From: Treponema sp.
GTDB taxonomy: Bacteria > Spirochaetota > Spirochaetia > Treponematales > Treponemataceae
Assembly (NCBI GenBank): GCA_016292805.1
Contig: JAEDFM010000053.1
Span: 1 to 11,514, forward strand
Length of the DNA stretch: 11,514 nt
Direction of reading: 5' to 3'
This document shows positions 1 to 5,921 of this stretch, piece after piece. Position numbers and translations under genes: made by a program. Within the stretch, counting starts at the first letter, position 1. Each line of letters opens with the position of its first letter. Below the pieces are notes generated by a model, which was not told the origin of the DNA, made no database searches, and saw nothing but the letters and a program-made list of their open reading frames with translations.

Positions 1-46
1 CCTCCGGGTTATGAGCCCGACGAGCTGCCAACTGCTCTACCCCGCG
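1..46 (-). tRNA. Initiator tRNA-fMet (CAT), 3' part cut off by the window
   Basis: Read on the minus strand from 46 to 1, this is the 5' part of a tRNA: C1 and a G-rich acceptor strand, T8, a D arm with GAGC/GCTC, and an anticodon arm with loop CTCATAA. Two hallmarks identify the initiator rather than elongator Met-tRNA: A11 opposite T24 in the D stem, and three consecutive G-C pairs (GGG/CCC) next to the anticodon loop. The variable loop begins, but the T arm and acceptor 3' strand lie outside the window. It should carry formyl-methionine for translation initiation. A promoter-like sequence precedes it. Confidence 0.93.
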
Positions 47-59
47 TCGTATGTTGACT

Positions 60-88
60 ATATTATAGATTGTGAATAAAAAAGTCAA
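60..88 (-). promoter_or_regulatory. Promoter of the tRNA-fMet gene
   Basis: On the minus strand TTGACT (88-83) is followed after 17 nt by TAATAT (65-60); a perfect TATAAT overlaps it at 67-62 with a 15-nt spacer. Thirteen bases separate the -10 from the first tRNA base, so transcription would begin a few bases before the mature 5' end. This is close to the sigma-70 consensus and fits a strong stable-RNA promoter. Confidence 0.65.
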
Positions 89-122
89 GATGGGGTAGAG
101 AGGTGGTTAGTATAAAATGTTG

Positions 123-785
123 TTATTCTGCATTGTTTTGTAAAGAAGTGTATTTAATGCGACATTCTGCAATGGCAAGGAGAATAACTGGGATTGCAAA
201 CCAGCGCAGATTGTTCTGGAAGCAGGCGAAGAAGTCGTAGATGCCGTGAATCAAAATGGCTGCAATGATGATGTTCAATTTTGGTTTCTGGTTGCGGATT
301 GAATAAATAAAAAGACCACAAAGGCCAGTACATGTAATATGGATGATGTCCGAAGAAAAGCCTCGGAGGAAAATCAAACTGTATAATGGCTCACCACCGT
401 AAAGATGGGCAAGCTGCAGATGATCAAGAAAATATACAACAGATTCAAAGCTTCCAATAGCAGCACCAAAAACAAAAGCCAGCATAAGGAAATTAAATTC
501 AGAGTAATTTTTGTGAGGGAGTGGAAAAATCAAAAGTGTTTTTACCAGCTCCTCAACCAGACCATAAAGCAAAAGTGATTTTATTAAAACCTTCAAAACC
601 GGATAGTTATCAAAAAATGGGATTGGAGGCAAAAAATACTGAATGAATGCGATTGGTACAACTGTAATAAGTCCCAAAAGGATGGCAATCAGTTGATGAG
701 GAATTCTAACTTTGAAGCAAAAAGTTGTGATCAAAAAACAAGCAAGTAAAGGCACAAAGCACAAAACTATTCCCAAATAAACCAT
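123..785 (-). CDS. PrsW-family intramembrane metalloprotease
   Basis: A 220-residue, very hydrophobic protein with several membrane segments. The signature residues of the PrsW (PF13367) / CAAX-protease-like superfamily are visible in order: E78-E79-x-x-K82, F113-E114 with Y118, H149, and H180-G-I-Y-D184. In this fold the Glu and His residues bind a catalytic metal within the membrane. Bacillus PrsW cleaves the anti-sigma factor RsiW, but many homologues have unknown substrates and no sigma/anti-sigma pair lies nearby, so the target is unknown. ATG at 785 is preceded by AGGAGGA (797-791) at good spacing. It lies 3' of slyD beyond a terminator-like hairpin and has no obvious terminator of its own. 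Confidence 0.85.
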   Translation of the reverse strand: MVYLGIVLCFVPLLACFLITTFCFKVRIPHQLIAILLGLITVVPIAFIQYFLPPIPFFDNYPVLKVLIKSLLLYGLVEELVKTLLIFPLPHKNYSEFNFLMLAFVFGAAIGSFESVVYFLDHLQLAHLYGGEPLYSLIFLRGFSSDIIHITCTGLCGLFIYSIRNQKPKLNIIIAAILIHGIYDFFACFQNNLRWFAIPVILLAIAECRIKYTSLQNNAE

Positions 786-807
786 CTAAATCCTCCTAAA
801 CTATAAA

Positions 808-841
808 CAAAAAACACGCCGGAAGCTTAATCCCAGCGTGT
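808..841 (-). terminator. Rho-independent terminator after slyD
   Basis: On the minus strand ACACGCTGG (841-833) pairs with CCGGCGTGT (822-814), giving a 9-bp stem with one G-T wobble and a 10-nt loop, followed by a T run (813-809). It lies 15 nt downstream of the slyD stop codon and upstream of the prsW-like start. The downstream gene therefore depends on read-through or on a promoter within a very short interval. Confidence 0.75.
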
Positions 842-855
842 ACAATTACACTAAA

Positions 856-1464
856 TTAATTTTTGCAGTTTCCGCAGCCGCCTTCGCCGCCACAGCCACC
901 ATTTTCGCAATTGCAGTCTCCACCGCAATCTCCGCCACAGTCACAGTCACCTCCACAGTCACCGCCACAGCCGCCTTCGCCGCCGCAACCACCACAACCG
1001 CCACCGCAGCCACAAGTCGGGTTCAACTCCTCTTCAGTTGGTTCACGAACTTCCATAATTTCCACATCAAAGTTCAAAACCTTTCCTGCCAGCTCATGGT
1101 TTCCGTCAATCGTGATTTTATCACCTTCAATTTTTACAACACGAACAATTGCTGGTCCGCCAGGAGTCATAACCTGGAACTGCATTCCAATTTCAATGCC
1201 CATAGAAGCATCAAACTGTTTGCGGTCAACTTCTACAACCATATTTTTATCGTAAACGCCGTAGCCTTCTTCCGGCTGCACAACAGCCTTAAGCTTATCG
1301 CCAACAGTTTTTCCTTCCAGCTGTTTTTCAAGTCCAGGAATCAAATAACCATTTCCGTGGATATATCCAAGTGGAGCTCCACCTACCGATGAATCAATCA
1401 CCTGGCCAGCATCATCAGTTAATGTATAGTGAATGGCAACCCATTTATCTTTTGCAATATTCAT
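856..1464 (-). CDS. slyD: SlyD-like FKBP-type peptidyl-prolyl cis-trans isomerase with cysteine-rich tail
   Basis: A 202-residue cytoplasmic protein. Residues 1-145 match the SlyD class of FKBPs: a split FKBP fold with an insert-in-flap chaperone domain, including the stretch HGNGYLIPGLEKQLEG and later GNHELAGKVLNFDVEI. It should catalyse prolyl isomerisation and act as a folding chaperone. Residues 151-202 form a Gly/Asp/Cys tail with 14 cysteines, mostly CGG, GDC and CNC motifs, and no histidine; residues 1-150 contain no cysteine. E. coli SlyD has a His/Cys tail that binds nickel for hydrogenase maturation, so a metal-binding tail is likely, but the metal is unknown. ATG 1464 is chosen over TTG 1467, which immediately precedes it. 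The gene starts 3 nt after the Nfu stop, so the two are probably cotranscribed and coupled. Confidence 0.9.
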   Translation of the reverse strand: MNIAKDKWVAIHYTLTDDAGQVIDSSVGGAPLGYIHGNGYLIPGLEKQLEGKTVGDKLKAVVQPEEGYGVYDKNMVVEVDRKQFDASMGIEIGMQFQVMTPGGPAIVRVVKIEGDKITIDGNHELAGKVLNFDVEIMEVREPTEEELNPTCGCGGGCGGCGGEGGCGGDCGGDCDCGGDCGGDCNCENGGCGGEGGCGNCKN

Positions 1465-1467
1465 CAA

Positions 1468-1740
1468 TTAGAACCCCATTCCCATTTCGCCATAGTCAGG
1501 AGCATCATCCTGAACAACTTCAGAAATTTCTGGACAAGCATCTTTAAGGTAGCGTTCAATACCCATTTTTAAAGTCATTAAAGCCATAGGGCAACTTCCG
1601 CAGGCACCAGTTAATTTAAGATGAACTTTCTTTTCTTCATCAATGCAAACAAATTCCATATCGCCGCCATCAGCCTGCAACTGTGGGCGGAACATTTCCA
1701 AAGCTTCTTTTACTGTAGCTTCCAAATTTTCATCAGCCAT
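1468..1740 (-). CDS. NifU-like (Nfu) C-terminal-domain Fe-S scaffold protein
   Basis: A 90-residue protein consisting of a single Nfu domain (PF01106). It has the conserved helix with QADGGDMEF (22-30), a beta strand, then LTGACGSCPMA with the C47-x-x-C50 pair, followed by a helix with TLKMGIERYL. In this family the CxxC of two monomers holds a [4Fe-4S] cluster for transfer to apo-proteins. It is the stand-alone form, without the degenerate A-type domain of E. coli NfuA. The C-terminus ends in an unusual DYGEMGMGF. The start at 1740 is set by GGAGG just upstream; an in-frame TTG at 1752 overlaps that ribosome binding site and is unlikely to be used. It heads a two-gene unit with slyD. Confidence 0.92.
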   Translation of the reverse strand: MADENLEATVKEALEMFRPQLQADGGDMEFVCIDEEKKVHLKLTGACGSCPMALMTLKMGIERYLKDACPEISEVVQDDAPDYGEMGMGF

Positions 1741-1744
1741 AGGG

Positions 1745-1750
1745 ACCTCC
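1745..1750 (-). promoter_or_regulatory. Ribosome binding site that fixes the Nfu start
   Basis: GGAGGT on the minus strand ends four bases before ATG 1740. The longer alternative beginning with TTG at 1752 would start on the edge of this site and has no purine-rich sequence of its own at the right distance. The shorter 90-residue product is therefore preferred. Confidence 0.75.
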
Positions 1751-1765
1751 AAATGTCTCGTATTA

Positions 1766-1794
1766 AAGATAATATATTTTTGCTAAAAAGTCAG
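1766..1794 (-). promoter_or_regulatory. Candidate promoter of the nfu-slyD unit
   Basis: CTGACT (1794-1789) is followed after 17 nt by TATCTT (1771-1766) on the minus strand. Both boxes match the sigma-70 consensus only partly and the surrounding DNA is AT-rich, so the exact boxes are uncertain. A promoter somewhere in 1760-1830 is expected because a terminator lies upstream at 2024-2079. Confidence 0.3.
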
Positions 1795-1834
1795 TTAAAT
1801 AACGTATTTATATATAGAAGAATTCTATTTATGT

Positions 1835-1970
1835 GGGTGCCCCCCTTCATTTCGCTTCGCTCCATTCCGGGTCGGCTGTTCCGCAGTTCCCTAACGGTCA
1901 GCCTCTTCCTTCAGTCACTTCGTTCCCTCAGTCCAGTGGCCGCCTGCGGCGCTGCTCCATAGCCTGGCAC
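1835..1970. repeat. GC-rich non-coding island, probable dispersed repeat element
   Basis: A 136-base block has about 63% G+C (86 of 136 by eye) inside AT-rich intergenic DNA. Its ends carry short inverted sequences, GTGCC at 1837-1841 and GGCAC at 1966-1970. Inside are inverted repeats GGCTG (1874-1878) with CAGCC (1899-1903), and GCCGC/GCGGC at 1939-1950. Short motifs recur, such as CAGTC at 1912 and 1929, and TTCGCTTCG and CACTTCG. It is flanked by AT-rich DNA, with a small inverted repeat ATAGAA/TTCTAT at 1814-1828. The open frames across it have no good start signal or recognisable product. The composition and internal structure suggest an interspersed structured repeat, but only one copy is in the window. 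Confidence 0.5.
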
Positions 1971-2020
1971 TTTACCCTAAGTCACAAAACTCAAAAATGG
2001 CGAACTGAAACTAAAAGTTT

Positions 2021-2079
2021 AAAAAAAAATAAATCTGCGAAAGTGAAACAGCTGTTTGACCGTAGCAGATTTATTTTTT
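2021..2079 (-). terminator. Strong 15-bp stem terminator after the antiporter operon
   Basis: The arms 2024-2038 and 2065-2079 are perfect complements over 15 bp; on the minus strand the last arm ends in a run of nine T (2029-2021). The 26-nt loop contains a perfect 12-nt palindrome, AAACAGCTGTTT (2046-2057), so a second small hairpin can form at the tip. It lies 13 nt after the antiporter stop codon. The stem has a T run on both strands, so it could also work in the plus direction. Confidence 0.85.
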
Positions 2080-2091
2080 GTAAGGCGGAAT

Positions 2092-3822
2092 TTATTTATC
2101 CAGTTCGTCCAATTTTCGATTCAATTCAATAATTCTTGTGTGCAGATAATGGTCTACTGTATTTTTTTCCAGAATTCCTAAGGCATCGCCATCTGCATCA
2201 ACAATTGGCATTGCTTCAATGTCATGCTGTTCAAACATTGCATAGGCATCTGGCAAAGTTGTAGAAGGTTTAACAGTAATGCGTGGAATATCCATAACGT
2301 CCATGGCCAGCATGTTTTCTGCAAAATCACCAATCTGCATAATTTCTTTTAAGTGTTCCAGACTGATGTAACCCACAAGTTTTCCCTGAGCATCTTTTAC
2401 AACATAATTCAAAAATGGGTTATGGCTGAATGAATTAAGGATTGTAAATAATCTTTCAGTTTCAGGAACAATTGCAGGCGATTCATAATTGCAGATTTTT
2501 TCATTTCCCCACATAACATCTGTTACTCGGCTGTTCTTTTTTATGTCTTCTACCGTAACATTCAATCCGCATTCTCCGGCTTTTGTAACTCCAACTTTTA
2601 CAAAAACTGGACCAATCAGCTGAACAATAAAGGTTGTTGCTGTAATGATTAAAAGAATTTCTGGACCAATGGAATCTGCAAAATCGCTGCCGGCAGCAAT
2701 GGAAAGACCAATGGCAACTCCGGCCTGGCTAAGCAGACAGTATGGCAAAAATTTCTGTACGGTTTTTGGAGCTTTTGTAAGACAGGCTCCAAGGGTGGTA
2801 CCAATTGTTTTTCCTAAGGTACGGCCGCCAACATAAATAAGGGCCAGTAAACCTAAGAAAGGTGTAATAATCCAGATGTTAAGCTTGGCACCAACAAGCA
2901 CAAAGAAAAGTACATAGATTGGAGGCGTGTATTTATCTACCAGTGTAAAAATTGATTTTGCTTTTGGTGGAGCAAAGTTTACCATAACAAACCCAAGGCT
3001 CATTGCTGCAAGAATGTTATCAAGATTCAAAGCGTCGCAAATACCTGTGCTTAAAAACAGACAGCTTAAGGCAAAGGTTAAAACTCTGGCCTCTTTATCA
3101 AGAATGGGGCGGGTAATAAAAAGCAGAACAAAGCCAACTGCACCGCCAACAATAATTGAACCAAAAATATCTTTTGCAATGTTTAAAAGCTGGAGCCCAA
3201 AGCTAAGGCTGTTTCCCCCAATAAGTGGTGTAGCAATTGATGAAGCAATGGTATAAAGAATAAGGGCAACAGCGTCGTCCATGGCAACAATTCCGTAAAC
3301 TGTTGTGGTTAGTGGACCTCTGGTTCTGTATTCCTGAAGCACATCAGTTGTGGCAGCTGGTGCTGTTGCTGAACAGATTGCGCCAAGTACCAGTCCTAAG
3401 GAAACTGCGTGAGTTATGTCTTTTGTAAAAAAATAAACAACTAAAGTAACAAGACCACCAACAATAATTGCAGGGGTTATGGATTCAAACAAAAGAATAC
3501 TTACAAACTGTTTACCGTATTTTTTAATTGTTCCAAGCTTTAATTCGCCACCAATCAAAAATCCAATTAAGGAAAGGGCAACCGTACTGATTGGATCCAG
3601 GGCAGAAATTACATTTGGCTCCAGAATATGAAATCCTGATGAACCAATAATGATTCCCATTACAATGTAACCAACAACCTGCGGAATCTTAAGCTTTTGA
3701 AAAAGCCAGCCACCGGCAGCACCTACAAACAAAATCAAACCTAAAAGTAAAACCAGTTGTGCTGCCTGGAGTTTTGAAATATGCATTACCTGTGGTAAAA
3801 GTGTGGCTAAAGGTCCGTTCAT
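2092..3822 (-). CDS. Cation:proton antiporter (Na+/H+ exchanger family) with C-terminal CBS domains
   Basis: A 576-residue inner-membrane protein. Residues about 20-415 form the many-helix transport domain of the Na+/H+ exchanger superfamily (PF00999, CPA type). Supporting motifs are GYIVMGIIIGSSG (51-63), an SATAPAATTDVLQEY stretch (151-165), and MDDAVALILY with an adjacent Asp pair D182-D183 at the expected ion-binding position. An Asp-Asp pair is typical of electrogenic NhaA/NapA-like members, whereas KefB/KefC have Gln-Asp there. Residues about 450-565 carry CBS-type repeats, the second clear (MDIPRITVKPSTTLPDAYAM, then MPIVDADGDALGIL) and the first weaker; such domains sense adenine nucleotides. 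The transported ion (Na+ or K+) cannot be read from sequence. ATG 3822 lies 7 nt after the transglycosylase stop, whose TAG forms part of the ribosome binding site (TAGGA). Confidence 0.88.
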   Translation of the reverse strand: MNGPLATLLPQVMHISKLQAAQLVLLLGLILFVGAAGGWLFQKLKIPQVVGYIVMGIIIGSSGFHILEPNVISALDPISTVALSLIGFLIGGELKLGTIKKYGKQFVSILLFESITPAIIVGGLVTLVVYFFTKDITHAVSLGLVLGAICSATAPAATTDVLQEYRTRGPLTTTVYGIVAMDDAVALILYTIASSIATPLIGGNSLSFGLQLLNIAKDIFGSIIVGGAVGFVLLFITRPILDKEARVLTFALSCLFLSTGICDALNLDNILAAMSLGFVMVNFAPPKAKSIFTLVDKYTPPIYVLFFVLVGAKLNIWIITPFLGLLALIYVGGRTLGKTIGTTLGACLTKAPKTVQKFLPYCLLSQAGVAIGLSIAAGSDFADSIGPEILLIITATTFIVQLIGPVFVKVGVTKAGECGLNVTVEDIKKNSRVTDVMWGNEKICNYESPAIVPETERLFTILNSFSHNPFLNYVVKDAQGKLVGYISLEHLKEIMQIGDFAENMLAMDVMDIPRITVKPSTTLPDAYAMFEQHDIEAMPIVDADGDALGILEKNTVDHYLHTRIIELNRKLDELDK

Positions 3823-3829
3823 AAAAATC

Positions 3830-5917
3830 CTACTTTATTACCTGCTGAACAGAATCAGCAAAGCTAATGTTGTTATATAAATAATCGTACATTACTGTGG
3901 CAGAAACCAGCTTTCTTCCATATTCTCGTGTTTCGGTAATAGGAACGGTTTCCAGAAATAAATCTTCTGGCATAGCTGACTTCTGTCCAAATTCAATCAT
4001 AGAACCCTTAAGCCATTTTCTGACTCTTGTAATTCCACCATTGTAAGAAAAGAAAGCCATAAGAAAGGAATTATTACAGCGGGTATATAGATTGTTAAGA
4101 TACCAGGTTCCCAATTCTACATTGGTTGCTGGATCTACAATATCGTAATCCGATTTTTTTAAGCGTCTAGCAATATCATCGGCGGTTGGAACCATAAGTT
4201 GAGTAAGACCGTTTGCACCGGCAACACTTTGAACATCTGCATCAAAAAAACTTTCACTGCGAACTAAAGCGTACATTACTGATGGATTAAAATCATACTT
4301 TGCGCAGTTTTCTTCTATTATTTCTTTATAATTTTGAGGATAAACAAGTTTAAGTTCTTCTTTTGTAAGTGGTCGTTCTGCATAAAAAGAGGCACGGGAA
4401 GCAATGCGCAGACTTTGTGGATAATAGTCGTTGCTGGCAGTTGCGCATTTTATTAAAAAGTCAGAAAGGTAAAGGGAAGTTTCCAGACTTATACCCTTTT
4501 TGTAAAGGTTCCTGTAGTTTTCGTAAATGTACTGTGGGAAGCCAAATGCTGCATAACCTTTTAAAAGTTTTTCAGCATCTGTATCAATGCTTTCGTATTT
4601 ATAGATTCCAGTTTTGCCAAAAATTGCGCTCAGTTCATCCTTAGTCAATTTAAGCTGATACGCTGCCAGAGCCTTGTAGTAAACTGAACTGCCGCTGTTA
4701 CAGGCCCGTCTAAAAGCAGATTCCATTTTTTCTGTTCCGCCTTTTGCAAGGCCTTTCTGGCATAATCGTCCGTAAATATATGCATACTGACCAACTGTTT
4801 CGTCTGTGGCATAACCATCAATTGCAGTGTAAATGTTATAAAAGGCTTCCCATTTACCAGAAGCTAAAAGTGGAGTAATAAGCCCTTCAAAAAAGCTTTC
4901 AAAATTAGAAGCCTTTGTCCACTGGCGGGAATATTCCCCAATATTTGCAATTAAAGTATCAACACTAAAGCTTCTGGAAATTTCCAAAAGATACCATAAG
5001 GCATCATCCTTCTGATTTTCAGTATTAGCGCAGGCCATTGCTTTTGTAAAACAGTTTTTAGATGAATTAAAATAATTGCCGGCTTTATTGTAAAAGCGAC
5101 CTGCATAAAACCAGAAGTAATATTCCAGTTTTGTACCGGCCCAGGTTTCTGCCAGAGTTTTAAAATACTGTCCGTTCTTTACATATTGTCCGCTGGCATA
5201 TAAATAAGATTTTCCAATATCTGAAGCAAGCAGCTCCAGTTCAGGAATTTCTCCTTTTTCCATATAATTCAGAATAATGTCTGCATTATTAAGTGTGTAG
5301 AAATAGTTACGGTGATAAAGCTCAACCCTGTAATTGATTACAAAATTCCGGACTGTATAAACTTCTTCCGGATTATCAAAATCAGGATGATTATATGTGT
5401 CTCTGTAAAACTGAAGATGCTGTTCAGAAACAGGGCATGAAGTAAACCATTGGAAAACTTCCTCTTCAAAACGGGAATCACAGCGGGTCTTCATTGCTTC
5501 AAGTCTGAGCTTTATGGTTTCGTTTTTCTCTTTGGAAAAATCCAGGTTTTCTGTTATTTCTATCAGTTTGTTTATTTCTTTTGATGAAGAAAGCTGGCGG
5601 GCTGCAATTAAAAGAGAATCTGAATCTCTAAAGCTGTTTACCAGAAATAAAACTGCAGAATTTTTTTGCTGAATATCTCCAATTTTGCATAATTCTTCTG
5701 CACTTTTTCTGGCACAGTAACCGCTTCCTTTTTTTGCACATTTTTCAAATTTAGATGCGGCATCTTCTATTTTGCCTTCTTCCAGATACTGTAAACCTAT
5801 AAAGTAATCTGTATCTGCACCGTATTCCTTCTGGTCGGCAGCTTTAGCAGAACAGGATACCAGTACAAGGGCAGCAACAAGGCAGAGGAGAGAAACTTTA
5901 GTTTTAGAAACATGCAT
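3830..5917 (-). CDS. slt: Slt70-like soluble lytic murein transglycosylase, lipoprotein
   Basis: A 695-residue exported lipoprotein. The N-terminus has a short basic region, a hydrophobic core and a lipobox LVSC with the lipidated cysteine at residue 22. A long helical region (about 35-520), with TPR-like segments early on, corresponds to the superhelical ring of Slt70. The catalytic SLT domain follows at about 540-650: VRSESFF with the catalytic Glu at 555, GLTQLM (570-575), NVELG (599-603) and SYNGG (624-628), matching the ES, GLMQ, NIxLG and AYN motifs of family 1 transglycosylases. It should cleave the MurNAc-GlcNAc bond of peptidoglycan, giving anhydro ends. It starts 4 nt after the LysM gene and has a poor ribosome binding site, suggesting translational coupling. 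The 3' end runs into the antiporter gene. Confidence 0.92.
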   Translation of the reverse strand: MHVSKTKVSLLCLVAALVLVSCSAKAADQKEYGADTDYFIGLQYLEEGKIEDAASKFEKCAKKGSGYCARKSAEELCKIGDIQQKNSAVLFLVNSFRDSDSLLIAARQLSSSKEINKLIEITENLDFSKEKNETIKLRLEAMKTRCDSRFEEEVFQWFTSCPVSEQHLQFYRDTYNHPDFDNPEEVYTVRNFVINYRVELYHRNYFYTLNNADIILNYMEKGEIPELELLASDIGKSYLYASGQYVKNGQYFKTLAETWAGTKLEYYFWFYAGRFYNKAGNYFNSSKNCFTKAMACANTENQKDDALWYLLEISRSFSVDTLIANIGEYSRQWTKASNFESFFEGLITPLLASGKWEAFYNIYTAIDGYATDETVGQYAYIYGRLCQKGLAKGGTEKMESAFRRACNSGSSVYYKALAAYQLKLTKDELSAIFGKTGIYKYESIDTDAEKLLKGYAAFGFPQYIYENYRNLYKKGISLETSLYLSDFLIKCATASNDYYPQSLRIASRASFYAERPLTKEELKLVYPQNYKEIIEENCAKYDFNPSVMYALVRSESFFDADVQSVAGANGLTQLMVPTADDIARRLKKSDYDIVDPATNVELGTWYLNNLYTRCNNSFLMAFFSYNGGITRVRKWLKGSMIEFGQKSAMPEDLFLETVPITETREYGRKLVSATVMYDYLYNNISFADSVQQVIK

Positions 5918-5921
5918 TTTA

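Noticed and set aside
1..46. Elongator tRNA-Met or tRNA-Ile2 with CAT anticodon
   Set aside because: The A11-T24 pair and the three G-C pairs next to the anticodon loop are initiator features.
838..1392. Plus-strand Ala/Thr- and Pro-rich open frames opposite slyD (also 863-1255)
   Set aside because: They are the antisense of the Gly/Cys tail codons, which gives low-complexity protein; the minus-strand frame has a recognisable SlyD domain and sits directly behind nfu.
1468..1752. Longer Nfu protein beginning at TTG 1752
   Set aside because: That codon overlaps the GGAGG ribosome binding site of ATG 1740, and the extra residues MEVP are not part of the Nfu domain.
1621..2132. Plus-strand open frames across the GC-rich island (1621-1962 and 1833-2132)
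   Set aside because: No ribosome binding site, no family resemblance; they overlap nfu antisense, the island and the terminator hairpin.
2092..3822. Antiporter as a KefB/KefC glutathione-gated K+ channel
   Set aside because: The expected Gln-Asp motif is Asp-Asp here and there is no Rossmann-type KTN domain; the C-terminus has CBS repeats instead.
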